Shown: piece by piece, positions 8,367 to 16,543 of the stretch
How the letters are laid out: each line of letters begins with the position of its first letter
How positions within the stretch are numbered: the stretch's first letter is position 1
NCBI RefSeq assembly: GCF_000422965.1
Contig: NZ_AUHB01000008.1
Span: forward strand, 62,001-126,000
Reading direction: 5' to 3'
Origin: Pleomorphomonas oryzae DSM 16300
GTDB taxonomy: Bacteria; Pseudomonadota; Alphaproteobacteria; Rhizobiales; Pleomorphomonadaceae
DNA: 64,000 nucleotides
The notes under the pieces: generated by a model
Seen by the model: the letters and a program-made list of their open reading frames with translations, nothing else
Told to the model about the DNA's origin: nothing
The model's database searches: none
Position numbers and translations under genes: made by a program

Positions 8367-9077
8367 ATGACAAAGCCATCTCCTGTTCGGACTTCGCCTT
8401 GTTCGGACTTCGTCCGCTTCTTCCGATCGTGGCTGACCGATCCACTTCGGGTTGCGGCAATAGCGCCGTCAGGACAGGCTTTGGCTCGAATGATGACCAG
8501 AGAGATCTTCCCAGGAGGGCCCATTCTTGAACTCGGCCCGGGCACCGGCGTGTTCACCAGGGCAATACTCGGCCGCGGCGTCCCGGAGAGCGATCTCACG
8601 CTGATCGAGTACGGCGCGGACTTCGTTCGAATGCTGGAAGACCGTTTTCCGGCGGCGCGCGTCCTGGAGATGGATGCTACGCATCTCGTTCATCACCAGA
8701 TATATGCCGGCACTCCCGTAGAAGCGGTCGTGAGTGGTTTGCCGCTTCTGTCGATACCTGCCCGCAAGGTGATGTCCATCCTCGCCGGCGCCTTCACCTA
8801 TCTTCGTCCGAACGGCGGCTTCTACCAATTCACTTACGGACCGAGGTGTCCGGTTCCCGCTGTCGTTCTCGATCGCCTCGGCCTGAGAGCCACACGCATC
8901 GGCCGCGCAGTTCTGAACATCCCACCGGCCGCGGTCTATCGCATCACGCGGCAACCGATCAAATTCCCGCTATGCCCGTTGCCTGACAGTTGGGTGACGT
9001 TACCCACCAGTGAATCTCAACATAAAGTGCTGGAACAAAATGGCGGATCGGCACGTCATTTATTGACTTTCCCTTAG
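8367..9077 (+). CDS. PmtA-like phospholipid N-methyltransferase with replaced C-terminus
   Basis: A 236-residue class I SAM methyltransferase resembling rhizobial PmtA, which methylates phosphatidylethanolamine towards phosphatidylcholine at the membrane. Seen: FVRFFRSWLTDPLRVAAIAPSG at the start, the SAM loop LELGPGTGVFTRAIL (about residue 53), and the acidic LIEYGADFV. Family members end near the equivalent of NIPPAAVYRI. Here the frame runs on for about 30 residues (PLPDSWVTLPTSE and after) encoded by DNA that is a worn copy of the pstS upstream region. The native stop therefore seems lost and the tail is foreign. The true substrate could be another small molecule. Confidence 0.8.
   Translation: MTKPSPVRTSPCSDFVRFFRSWLTDPLRVAAIAPSGQALARMMTREIFPGGPILELGPGTGVFTRAILGRGVPESDLTLIEYGADFVRMLEDRFPAARVLEMDATHLVHHQIYAGTPVEAVVSGLPLLSIPARKVMSILAGAFTYLRPNGGFYQFTYGPRCPVPAVVLDRLGLRATRIGRAVLNIPPAAVYRITRQPIKFPLCPLPDSWVTLPTSESQHKVLEQNGGSARHLLTFP
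8984..8999 (-). promoter_or_regulatory. Orphan Pho-box-like site inside a 3' coding end
   Basis: TGACAG and TGACG, 11 bp apart (8984 and 8995), match the site in front of pstS. In the pst copy the site drives leftward transcription. Here leftward means antisense to the methyltransferase gene. Whether PhoB binds is inference. Confidence 0.45.
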
Positions 9078-9179
9078 CGGTTGTTTCTCGAGACGTTTCG
9101 GCGAGACAGCGCCAAGACGACGGTATCGCCGACCAAGCGGTCCATCGTCGGGACCGTCTAGCCCGGGAAGGTTTAAGTC

Positions 9180-9291
9180 CCTCGCGCTCCACATGTGGAA
9201 CGTCTCAGGCATCTTTCCCTCGGCAACCCTCTTCGGATAAGGCGGCTTTCAGACGTTTCTGATGAACGCCTCCATCGTGGTCGGCAGCGGG
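9180..9291 (-). pseudogene. Remnant 3' end of an NmrA-type reductase gene
   Basis: Minus-strand translation gives [13 protein letters not shown]-stop-KPPYPKRVAEGKMPETF. This matches the C-terminus of the intact reductase at 14478-15410 ([20 protein letters not shown] and following). A TGG tryptophan codon has become TGA, and nothing upstream of the C-terminal piece remains. It is part of the duplicated block. Confidence 0.8.
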
Positions 9292-9366
9292 TGGCGGCGC
9301 TAACTGCACCCCATCCGCTCTGCGCGAAATCGCCGCCGGCGCTCTACTTTGCGAGCTGAGCCTCGG

Positions 9367-9936
9367 CTAGGCCTCGTCCAGGAAGCGAAGCACCCGTTGC
9401 CACGTCTGGTCGGCCGCCAACACTTGATAGTCGGCAAGGCTGGGATCGGTGTAGAAATGACCGGCACCGGGATAGACGAAGAGCTCAGCCGCCATGCCGG
9501 CGAGTTCCGCAGCCATCTGCCAGCGCCGGAGGTCTTCCGGGGTCCAGAAGTCGTCGCGCTCGCCGACGTGCAACTGTGCCCTCAGCCCCTTGAGGTTCAT
9601 ACCGGCCGGAACGTCCGCCGGGGCGTGCAGCAGCAACACGCCCCTGGTTTCCGGCCGCTCCGGCCAGACGGACGCCACCACGCCGCAGCCCATCGAGAAA
9701 CCGACGAGAACCGTCGAGGCGGGCAGACCCGACAGAGCAGCTCGCGCCCGCTGACAGATGCGGTCCCAGCCGATATCCTCCATCAGCTTCATGCCGTCGT
9801 CGATGGTGTCGGCAATTGCTCCATCATAAAGATCCGGCGCCGCCACGCTGTGCCCGGCCACGCGCAGTCTCTCGGCGGCGGCAAGCTCCACCGGCCGCAA
9901 ACCGAGAACCGAGTGGAAGAGAACCACCGAAGCCAT
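9367..9936 (-). CDS. Dienelactone hydrolase family protein
   Basis: A 189-residue cytoplasmic alpha/beta hydrolase. It begins MASVVLFHSVLGLRPVE, has the nucleophile elbow VLVGFSMGCGVV, the acid region HVGERDDFW and a late GAGHFYTD histidine. Classical dienelactone hydrolases use cysteine at the nucleophile position; the residue in the G-x-S-x-G elbow here is serine, so it is more likely an esterase-like member. It is the first gene downstream of pstB but lies 305 bp away, so operon membership is doubtful. Substrate unknown. Confidence 0.85.
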   Translation of the reverse strand: MASVVLFHSVLGLRPVELAAAERLRVAGHSVAAPDLYDGAIADTIDDGMKLMEDIGWDRICQRARAALSGLPASTVLVGFSMGCGVVASVWPERPETRGVLLLHAPADVPAGMNLKGLRAQLHVGERDDFWTPEDLRRWQMAAELAGMAAELFVYPGAGHFYTDPSLADYQVLAADQTWQRVLRFLDEA

Positions 9937-10241
9937 CGTCTACCCTCCCCGCTTGGGTCCGAGCGGAGTTGCCTCCTCAGGCGCCGCCCAGGCCGGTAGG
10001 CTTCCTGCCACTTTGCACGGCAGCCGGCGTGGTTGTCCATGCAGCGTTCGGTCAGGTTGGCTTCGGGATCGGCGCATCGGTTCCGTCACACTATGAAGCG
10101 GACGAACCACACCGGCATTTGGCCACCGGCATGGGGTCGAGTTCCGGCAGCAGATGACGCTTCTCTGCCGGACGCGACGCGGGCGGCCTAGCTCCTCATC
10201 TTCATCTAGCTCTTCGCTCGGGCTACGGGCTCCCCTCGCGC
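9937..10241. other. Gene-free stretch downstream of pstB
   Basis: These 305 bp lie between pstB and the hydrolase gene on the same strand. I find no credible coding region and no phoU, which often follows pstB. No clear terminator is visible. Confidence 0.4.
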
Positions 10242-11069
10242 TCAACCAAATCGGCCAGTGACGTAGGCCTCGGTACGCGGGTTCTGCGGGTGGGTGAAGA
10301 TATCGTCCGTCGCACCGAACTCGATGAGTTCGCCGAGGTACATGAAGGCGGTGTATTCGGAAACGCGCACCGCTTGCTGCATGTTGTGGGTGACGATGGC
10401 GATGCAGTAGTCGGCGCGCAGTTCGTCGATCAGTTCCTCGATCTTGGCGGTCGAGATCGGATCGAGAGCCGATGCCGGTTCGTCGAGCAGCAGCACGTCC
10501 GGCCGGATGGCGATGGCGCGGGCGATGCAGAGGCGCTGCTGCTGGCCGCCCGACAGGCTGAGGCCACTCTGGTGGAGCTTGTCCTTGACCTCTTCCCATA
10601 GCGCCGCCTTATGCAGCGCCGCCTCGACCCGATGGTCCTGCTCGGCCTTGCTGAGCTTTTCGTGCAAGCGGATGCCGAAGGCGATGTTCTCGTAGATCGA
10701 CATCGGAAAGGGCGTCGGCTTCTGGAACACCATGCCGATGCGCGCCCGGAGCTCTTCGAGATCTTCCGACTTGGACAGGATGTTGCGGCCGTCGAACAGC
10801 ACCTCCCCCGTCGCCGTCTGGCCGGGATAGAGATCGAACATGCGGTTGAAGATCCGGAGCAGCGTCGACTTGCCGCAGCCGGACGGGCCGATGAAGGCGG
10901 TCACCGTGCGGTCGCGCAGGACGACGTCGATACCCTTCAGGACCTCGCGGTCGCCGCCATAGGAAAAGCGCAGGTCTCGCGCCTCAATCTTGGTCGGCTT
11001 GTCGAGCGTTGGACGGGCGGCGCGCTGCCCGTTCGGAACCTTGGCTTTGAGCGGAGAGGTGTCGGTCAT
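10242..11069 (-). CDS. pstB: Phosphate ABC transporter ATP-binding protein
   Basis: This 275-residue ATPase powers high-affinity phosphate import with PstA and PstC. Walker [10 protein letters not shown] is at about residue 57, the signature [15 protein letters not shown] follows, then Walker [13 protein letters not shown] and the switch histidine in [26 protein letters not shown], a stretch typical of Pst[14 protein letters not shown]-like wording ([13 protein letters not shown]) is also diagnostic. It is last in the pstSCAB order, 12 bp after pstA. It is expected to be induced with the operon under phosphate limitation. Confidence 0.97.
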   Translation of the reverse strand: MTDTSPLKAKVPNGQRAARPTLDKPTKIEARDLRFSYGGDREVLKGIDVVLRDRTVTAFIGPSGCGKSTLLRIFNRMFDLYPGQTATGEVLFDGRNILSKSEDLEELRARIGMVFQKPTPFPMSIYENIAFGIRLHEKLSKAEQDHRVEAALHKAALWEEVKDKLHQSGLSLSGGQQQRLCIARAIAIRPDVLLLDEPASALDPISTAKIEELIDELRADYCIAIVTHNMQQAVRVSEYTAFMYLGELIEFGATDDIFTHPQNPRTEAYVTGRFG

Positions 11070-11081
11070 GGCGGCCGTCCT

Positions 11082-11915
11082 TCAGTGTTTGGAGGTGCCG
11101 AGCGCGCGGGCGCCGATGTTGATGACGAGAATGGTCAGCGTGATGATCAGGGCGCCCGCCCAGGCCAGCCGCTGCCAGTCGTCATAGGGGCTCATGGCGA
11201 ACTGGAAGATGACCACCGGCAGGCTGGCCATCGGCGCGTCCAGGTTGGAATTCCAGTATTGGTTGCTGAGCGCGGTGAACAAGAGCGGCGCCGTCTCGCC
11301 GGCGACGCGGGCATAGGCGAGCAGGATGCCGGTGACGAGGCCGTTGCTCGCCGCACGCCAAATCACCGACACCACGATGCGCCAGCGCGGCGTGCCGAGC
11401 GCCACCGCCGCCTCGCGCAACGTGCCAGGCACCAGCTGCAGCATGTCCTGCGTGGTGCGGACGATCACTGGCAGGGCGATGATCACCAGCGAAGCAGCGC
11501 CCGCCCAGGCTGAGAAATGGCCCATCGGTACCACCATGGCCGTGTAGACGAAGAGGCCGATGACGATGGACGGCGCGCTTAAGAGCACGTCGTTGAGGAA
11601 GCCGGCGGCGTCGGCTATCCGCGAGGTGCCGGCGAATTCGGCCAGCGCCGTGCCGGCCATCACGCCGAGCGGCGCGGCGATCACCAGCGCCAGGAGCGTC
11701 ATGACGGCGGAGCCGTAGAGCGCATTGGCGAGTCCACCCGCCACGCCGGGCGGCGGCGTGTCGAGGTAGAACAGCTCCGGGCTGATGGCGGTGATGCCCC
11801 GGCTCAGCAGCGTCCACAGGATGGCGGCGAGGATCAGGAGGCCGAAGGCCGTGGCGATCATCGACAGGAACATGACGATGCGGCTGGTCCAGCGGCGGCG
11901 GGAAAGCAGGGACAT
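11082..11915 (-). CDS. pstA: Phosphate ABC transporter permease
   Basis: A 277-residue inner-membrane permease with about six segments. The binding-protein-dependent permease loop is visible as EAAVALGTPRWRIVVSVIWRAASNGLVTGILLAYARVAGETAPLLFTA. The last part (GETAPLLFTALSNQYW) is characteristic of PstA. ATG at 11915 follows GAGAGG at a good distance; an in-frame TTG at 11942 lies in a repeat element. The gap to pstC (112 bp) is filled by that repeat. Confidence 0.95.
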   Translation of the reverse strand: MSLLSRRRWTSRIVMFLSMIATAFGLLILAAILWTLLSRGITAISPELFYLDTPPPGVAGGLANALYGSAVMTLLALVIAAPLGVMAGTALAEFAGTSRIADAAGFLNDVLLSAPSIVIGLFVYTAMVVPMGHFSAWAGAASLVIIALPVIVRTTQDMLQLVPGTLREAAVALGTPRWRIVVSVIWRAASNGLVTGILLAYARVAGETAPLLFTALSNQYWNSNLDAPMASLPVVIFQFAMSPYDDWQRLAWAGALIITLTILVINIGARALGTSKH

Positions 11916-11927
11916 CGGCAACCTCTC

Positions 11928-12030
11928 GAGCAATTTCAGCAAAAGTGGGAACCGGTTTTGCGTCCGAAATTGCTGGAAAACAAAGAGTTAGAGCCTTTCC
12001 GGTGAACCGGAGTTCGCCGGAAGGGCTCTA
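11928..12030 (+). repeat. Mosaic palindromic repeat, copy 3, inside the pst operon
   Basis: It contains the hairpin GCAATTTC...AAAGTGGGAACCGGTTTTGCG...GAAATTGC (about 11930-11975) and the hairpin GAGCCTTTCCGG...CCGGAAGGGCTC (about 11993-12029). It fills the pstC-pstA gap, so its RNA would form hairpins within the operon transcript. Confidence 0.8.
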
Positions 12031-13041
12031 GTGAACTCCCGAGCGCTGGATCATCCACTTGGCCAATCCCAGAACCAGGAAGGTGATGACCGACAGGATG
12101 AGGCCGAGGGCAATCAGGCTCGCGGTGTAGAGCGGCGTGGTGGCTTCGGTGAACTCGTTGGCGATCGACGCGGAGATGGTGGTGGCCGGAGCCATCAGCG
12201 AGGCGGCGATCCGGTGCGAGTTGCCGATGACGAAGGTCACCGCCATGGTTTCGCCGAGCGCCCGGCCGAGGCCGAGCATGATCCCGCCGACAAGGCCGGT
12301 GCGGCAATAGGGAATGACGATGTAGCGCACCACTTCCCAGGTGGTCATGCCGACGCCATAGGCCGACTCGCGCAGCATGGCCGGCACGGTGGCGAACACG
12401 TCGCGCGTCACCGCTGTGATGAAGGGTAGCGCCATGATCGCCAGCACCACGCCAGCCGTCAGCATGCCGACGCCATAGGGCGCACCCTTGAACAGCACAC
12501 CGATGCCCGGCAGGTTGCCGAGCGTGCCGATGAGCACCGGCTGGATGGTGCTCTGCATGATCGGCGCCAGCACGAAGAAGCCCCAGAGGCCGTAGATGAT
12601 GCTGGGAATACCGGCGAGCAGCTCGATGGCGATGCCGATCGGTCGCCTGAGCGACGCCGGACAAAGTTCGGTCAGGAAGATGGCAATGCCGAAGGACAGG
12701 GGAACGGCGATCACCATGGCGATCACTGAGGTGACCAGAGTGCCGTAGATCGGCGCGGCGGCACCGAATACATCCTTGGCCGGGCTCCAGCGATCCTCCC
12801 AGATAAAGCCGGGGCCGAATTCCCTGAAGGCCGGCAGGGCGCCGAGGGCAAGTGCCACCAGCACGCCGCCGAGCAGGACGACCACCAGCGAAGCGGCGCC
12901 GCGGCTCAGCAGGATGAACAGCCGATCGCCATACTTAGGTCCGGCCGGACGGCGACGAACCGGTCGGTCGGCCACCACCTCGCGTGGGGACACGAAGGGG
13001 CCATCGGCCGCGATGTCATCGGAGGAGTCGGACGTCTTCAA
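12028..13041 (-). CDS. pstC: Phosphate ABC transporter permease
   Basis: A 337-residue inner-membrane permease paired with PstA. It has a cytoplasmic N-terminus of about 40 residues, then RGAASLVVVLLGGVLVALALGALPAF. The permease loop is MLRESAYGVGMTTWEVVRYIVIPYCRTGLVGGIMLGLGRALGETMAV, where the ALGETMAV ending is typical of PstC. No ATG or GTG fits; the start is read as TTG at 13041 preceded by AAAGG. It sits 103 bp after pstS. Confidence 0.93.
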   Translation of the reverse strand: MKTSDSSDDIAADGPFVSPREVVADRPVRRRPAGPKYGDRLFILLSRGAASLVVVLLGGVLVALALGALPAFREFGPGFIWEDRWSPAKDVFGAAAPIYGTLVTSVIAMVIAVPLSFGIAIFLTELCPASLRRPIGIAIELLAGIPSIIYGLWGFFVLAPIMQSTIQPVLIGTLGNLPGIGVLFKGAPYGVGMLTAGVVLAIMALPFITAVTRDVFATVPAMLRESAYGVGMTTWEVVRYIVIPYCRTGLVGGIMLGLGRALGETMAVTFVIGNSHRIAASLMAPATTISASIANEFTEATTPLYTASLIALGLILSVITFLVLGLAKWMIQRSGVH

Positions 13042-13144
13042 TGGCGCCGCCTTTGACCCGGAGAGAACGATCCCAACAAGAAAAATCGGCGGGTGAAGCC
13101 CGTGCCTCCACCCGCCGAAGCAATGCTCTCCTCAAGCGAGGAGA

Positions 13145-14200
13145 TCACTGCATTGCGGTGAACACGGGCTGGTCGCCCATCTTGATCGCCGACCACGACG
13201 CTTCCACGAGCTTGGAGACGTTGTCGGGAATTGCGACATAGTCGAGCGCGGCCGCGTCTTCCTTGCCGTTCTTGTAGATCCAGTCGAAGAAGGTCAGCGC
13301 GCCCTTGTAGGCGTCCGGATCCTTGCTGGCGTCGGTGTGGATGATCACCCAGGTCGAGGCGGCGATCGGCCAGCTGGCATCGCCCGGCTGGTTGGTGATG
13401 ACCACGTGGAAGTTCTTGGCGCCGGCCCAATCGGCATTCGCTGCGGCCGAGGCGAAGGTGTCGAGCGACGGTGTCACCACCTTGCCGGCGGCGTTGACCA
13501 TCTTGGCAAAGCCAAGCTTGTTCTGGACGATGTAGGCATACTCGTTGTAGCCGATGGCGCCGGCGGTCTGCTTGACCGTGTTGGCCACGCCCTCCGAGCC
13601 CTTGGCGCCGAGGCCGACTGGCCATTCGACCGCGGTGTCGGAGCCGACCTTGTCCTTCCACTCCGGCGATACCTTGGACAGGTAGTCGGTGAAGTTGAAG
13701 GTGGTGCCCGATCCGTCCGAACGGTGGACGACGACGATCGGCTGGCTCGGCAGCTTCAGGTCCTTGTTGAGGGCGACGATCGCCGGATCGTCCCAGCTGG
13801 TGATGGTGCCGTCGAAGATGTGCGCCAGCGTCGGACCATCGAGAACCAGCTCGCCGGGATTGACGCCGTCGACGTTGTACATCGGCACGATGCCGCCCAT
13901 GACCATCGGGAACTGAATCATGCCGTTCTTGGCGAGTTCGTCATCGGAGAGAGGCTTGTCGGACGCGCCGAACGTCACCGTGCCGGCTTCCACCTGCTTG
14001 ATGCCGCCGCCGGAGCCGATCGACTGATAGTTCAGGGCTACGCCGGTCTTTTCCTTGTAGGCAGCGCCCCACTTGGAGAACACCGGATAGATGAAGCTCG
14101 AGCCGGCGCCCGAGATGTCGGCGGCTTGAACGGCCGTTGCCAGCAGAAGGCCGGCAAGGCCCGTGGCGGTCGTCGCGATGAGTTTTGAAAAGTGCGTCAC
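13145..14200 (-). CDS. pstS: Phosphate ABC transporter periplasmic binding protein
   Basis: This 351-residue protein captures phosphate in the periplasm. It has a signal peptide ([21 protein letters not shown]) and the mature start [18 protein letters not shown]. Binding elements are [17 protein letters not shown] and [19 protein letters not shown], all typical of PstS. The start is GTG at 14200 with GGAGAG upstream; a longer upstream frame lacks support and would bury the signal peptide. It is first in pstSCAB and has a Pho-box-like site 80 bp upstream. Confidence 0.96.
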   Translation of the reverse strand: MTHFSKLIATTATGLAGLLLATAVQAADISGAGSSFIYPVFSKWGAAYKEKTGVALNYQSIGSGGGIKQVEAGTVTFGASDKPLSDDELAKNGMIQFPMVMGGIVPMYNVDGVNPGELVLDGPTLAHIFDGTITSWDDPAIVALNKDLKLPSQPIVVVHRSDGSGTTFNFTDYLSKVSPEWKDKVGSDTAVEWPVGLGAKGSEGVANTVKQTAGAIGYNEYAYIVQNKLGFAKMVNAAGKVVTPSLDTFASAAANADWAGAKNFHVVITNQPGDASWPIAASTWVIIHTDASKDPDAYKGALTFFDWIYKNGKEDAAALDYVAIPDNVSKLVEASWSAIKMGDQPVFTAMQ

Positions 14201-14279
14201 GTCGTCTCTCCCAAGTGCTTTTTGACTGACCGAAGGGCGGCCAGCTTGGTTCGACAAACGCCGGGCTATGCCCGTTGCG

Positions 14280-14295
14280 TGACAGTTGGGTGACG
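14280..14295 (-). promoter_or_regulatory. Pho-box-like site upstream of pstS
   Basis: Two direct repeats TGACAG (14280) and TGACG (14291) are 11 bp apart, one helical turn, as in PhoB boxes (CTGTCA pairs on the other strand). The position, about 80 bp before the pstS start, fits activation of the operon by PhoB under phosphate limitation. Confidence 0.7.
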
Positions 14296-14477
14296 TTATC
14301 TGAAGGCGAATTTCAACAAAGTGTGATGGAACAAAAGCCGAAACCGGCATGTGGGCTACGCGATTTTGCTTAGCGATTGTTCCGAGGGAAGATTCCCGAA
14401 GACGACGGCATCGCCGGCCAGGCGACCCGTCGCCGTTGTCGCCAACTTTCTTGGCGGGCTGTTCCCAATCGAATGCC

Positions 14478-15410
14478 TCAGAGCCCGGCGCTCCACATGG
14501 GGAACGTCTCGGGTTCGTTTCCCTCTGCAACGGCCTTCAGGTAACGCGGCTTCCAGACAGTTCTGATGAACGCTTCCATCGTGGTCGGCAGCGGGTCACG
14601 CTTGCCATGAAAGCGCACGACGCCATTGTTGAGGGCGTCCGCTGTCAGGCTGTCGTCGAGCCAGAGTTCGGCCGTCCCGAACCTCTTGAGAAACACGGCT
14701 TCCACATCCTTCCGCGTCCGGTCGATGAACCGATACTCCACGGGACGGTCGATCTCCCGGCCGATGATCGCCGCAAGCTCCGGCATCGTCAGGTCTTCCG
14801 AGCCGACCTCCCGGATGAGGCGGTGCTCGCCCACGGGATGAAGCATATCGTTTGCCGCGATCTCGGCGATGTCGTCGGTGGCCACCCAGGACGTCCTAAG
14901 CTCGGGCTTCAACGACCAGGCGATGCGGTCGTATCTGGCGACCGGCCCGATCCAGGCCAGCGTGTTCTCCATGAACCAAGCCGCCCTCAAATGGACCAGA
15001 TCGATATGGTCCAGCTGGTTCAGCGCCTGATCGAGGTGATGGAAGCATTCGAAATGGCCGGTCTGGCCGTTCACCTCCGATCCGATGGCCGACAAACTCA
15101 CGGCCAGCCTGACCGGAGACTTGGACAGCGCGTCGACAAAGCGACGAGCGACCATAGGATAGTGGCCGTGAATGTTGTTCCAGTCGGTCTTGACCATCAG
15201 GAAGGCCGCGTCGGCATCCTGAAAGAATGTGCCGATGTCTCCGGCACCGGTGTCGAAGCTGCCGATCACCGGCTCGGCCCCGAGCTCGACCAGAGCGTCG
15301 AGGGCCGGGCCGCCGCGTGAAAGCGCCTTAACCTGACGCCCGGCGCCGAGCAGCGTCCGGGTGAGCTTGGCTCCGATCCTGCCGGTTGCGCCGACGACTG
15401 CAATTCGCAT
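14478..15410 (-). CDS. NmrA-type NAD(P)-binding reductase
   Basis: A 310-residue atypical short-chain dehydrogenase of the NmrA/NAD(P)H-azoreductase-like group. The dinucleotide motif [12 protein letters not shown] is at the very start, then VKALSRGG for cofactor phosphate recognition and a substrate region with [12 protein letters not shown] and [11 protein letters not shown]. It lacks the classical YxxxK pair, as NmrA members do. It is divergent from an AraC regulator with a 74 bp gap containing a palindrome, so it is probably that regulator's target. Its 3' end was copied to about 9180-9291. Substrate unknown. Confidence 0.88.
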   Translation of the reverse strand: MRIAVVGATGRIGAKLTRTLLGAGRQVKALSRGGPALDALVELGAEPVIGSFDTGAGDIGTFFQDADAAFLMVKTDWNNIHGHYPMVARRFVDALSKSPVRLAVSLSAIGSEVNGQTGHFECFHHLDQALNQLDHIDLVHLRAAWFMENTLAWIGPVARYDRIAWSLKPELRTSWVATDDIAEIAANDMLHPVGEHRLIREVGSEDLTMPELAAIIGREIDRPVEYRFIDRTRKDVEAVFLKRFGTAELWLDDSLTADALNNGVVRFHGKRDPLPTTMEAFIRTVWKPRYLKAVAEGNEPETFPMWSAGL

Positions 15411-15467
15411 GTGAAACTCCTTGAAGCGAGGGTTTCCCCATGCATAGCGGATTGCGCAGCGTACGAA

Positions 15468-15496
15468 TTTGGAGATAATGCCATATGATCTCCAAA
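15468..15496. promoter_or_regulatory. Inverted repeat over the araC start codon
   Basis: TTTGGAGAT (15468-15476) and ATCTCCAAA (15488-15496) are perfect 9 bp inverted arms, 11 bp apart. The right arm covers codons 2-4 of the AraC gene, and the left arm contains its GGAG ribosome site. It can act as an operator for both divergent genes, or as an RNA hairpin hiding the start. Confidence 0.6.
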
Positions 15497-16288
15497 TCAG
15501 GCCAATCCGCCAAAGCGCTTCGTTCCTGCTTTCTCGACTTCGATCCTGACAGGTCGGATCGCCCGGCGGTCGCCCTGCGTCTCGATTTCAGCGACTATCA
15601 GGCCGAGGTGCGGCAGCATCAGCACCGGCAGGGTCAGCTCATTCTGGCCCTGCACGGCGCCGTCACCTGCACGGCTGCGAATGGTCTCTGGATCGTCCCG
15701 CCGGACTGCGGCGTGTGGATCCCCGGCGGTGTGCCGCATAACAACCAGGCCACGCCCAACGCCCTCCTTACCTACCTGTTCGTCGAACCGGAGGCGGCGT
15801 CACTGCCGGGCGAATGCTGCACGCTGTCCGTGTCGCCGATGCTGCGCGAGATGATCCTGCGCCTTGCCGACGCGCCGGACAGCTACGCGCCCGACGATCA
15901 CGTCGGCCGCCTCGTCAGGGTGTTGCTGGACGAACTGGCGCTGATGCCGAGGGACGGCCTGAAACTTCCGGTGTCCAGCCATCCCAAGATCGCCGCGATC
16001 ACCTCGGCGCTGTCGGGAAACCCCGGCGACCGGCGCACCGTCGGGGAATGGGCCGCCCACGTCGCCATGAGCGAGCGTTCCCTCAAGCGGTTGATGGTGC
16101 AGGAAACCGGGCTGAGTTTCGGCCGCTGGCGGCGGCAACTCCACCTCGTCATCGCCCTGCGCGAACTCGCCAGCGGCGCCACAGTCCAGAAGGTGTCGAG
16201 CGACCTCGGCTACGAGTCTCCCACTGCCTTCATCGTCATGTTCAAGAAGGCGCTCGGAGTGACGCCCACGCGCTATTTCGCCACCTGA
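15485..16288 (+). CDS. AraC family regulator with cupin domain
   Basis: A 267-residue regulator. A short cupin sensor has QHQHRQGQLILALHGAV and the typical WIVPPDCGVWIPGGVPHNN. It is followed by the double helix-turn-helix (TVGEWAAHVAMSERSLKRLMVQETG and VQKVSSDLGYESPTAFIVMFKKALGVTPTRYF). This is the plan of the NimR/YeaM-like AraC branch. Divergent from the NmrA-type reductase, its likely target. The start ATG at 15485 overlaps a palindrome. Confidence 0.92.
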   Translation: MISKSGQSAKALRSCFLDFDPDRSDRPAVALRLDFSDYQAEVRQHQHRQGQLILALHGAVTCTAANGLWIVPPDCGVWIPGGVPHNNQATPNALLTYLFVEPEAASLPGECCTLSVSPMLREMILRLADAPDSYAPDDHVGRLVRVLLDELALMPRDGLKLPVSSHPKIAAITSALSGNPGDRRTVGEWAAHVAMSERSLKRLMVQETGLSFGRWRRQLHLVIALRELASGATVQKVSSDLGYESPTAFIVMFKKALGVTPTRYFAT

Positions 16289-16543
16289 ACAGGCGCGGAA
16301 CGCCCCCAATTGGCCATGTAAGCAAGCCACATCGCCTTCAGGCAAGGAAGGACAAGTATTACTGCCATGTATATTGATAAAAATACGAAGCGGCAGAGGC
16401 CTTACATACTAAAGTCGCGCATTAATATCTTATTATCTGAATTCTTCTTGCCTCTCGCGAGTAAATCGAAAAGTTTTCATTCTCTATAAAGAAACATAGG
16501 GAATTATTCACCCTGATCATCATCTCCACGTCAGGGGGATCAA

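Larger units (their letters stand above)
8966..9303. repeat. Decayed direct copy of the pstS upstream region
   Basis: This stretch aligns in the same orientation with about 14262-14606. It shares the start CTATGCCCGTTGC, the Pho-box-like pair TGACAGTTGGGTGACG, the middle block GAAGACGACGGCATCGCC (here AAGACGACGGTATCGCC), and the 3' end of the NmrA-type reductase gene. The two copies flank the pst cluster as worn direct repeats. The first part of this copy lies inside the 3' end of the methyltransferase reading frame. Confidence 0.85.

Noticed and set aside
9155-9192. tRNA-like T arm (GGTTTAAGTCCC near GCGCTCCA)
   Set aside because: No acceptor, D or anticodon arms can be drawn upstream, and the region aligns with the duplicated pst upstream block.
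13145-14530. Longer pstS reading frame starting at 14530
   Set aside because: The extra 110 residues cover the Pho box, and the signal peptide follows the GTG at 14200 with a good ribosome site.
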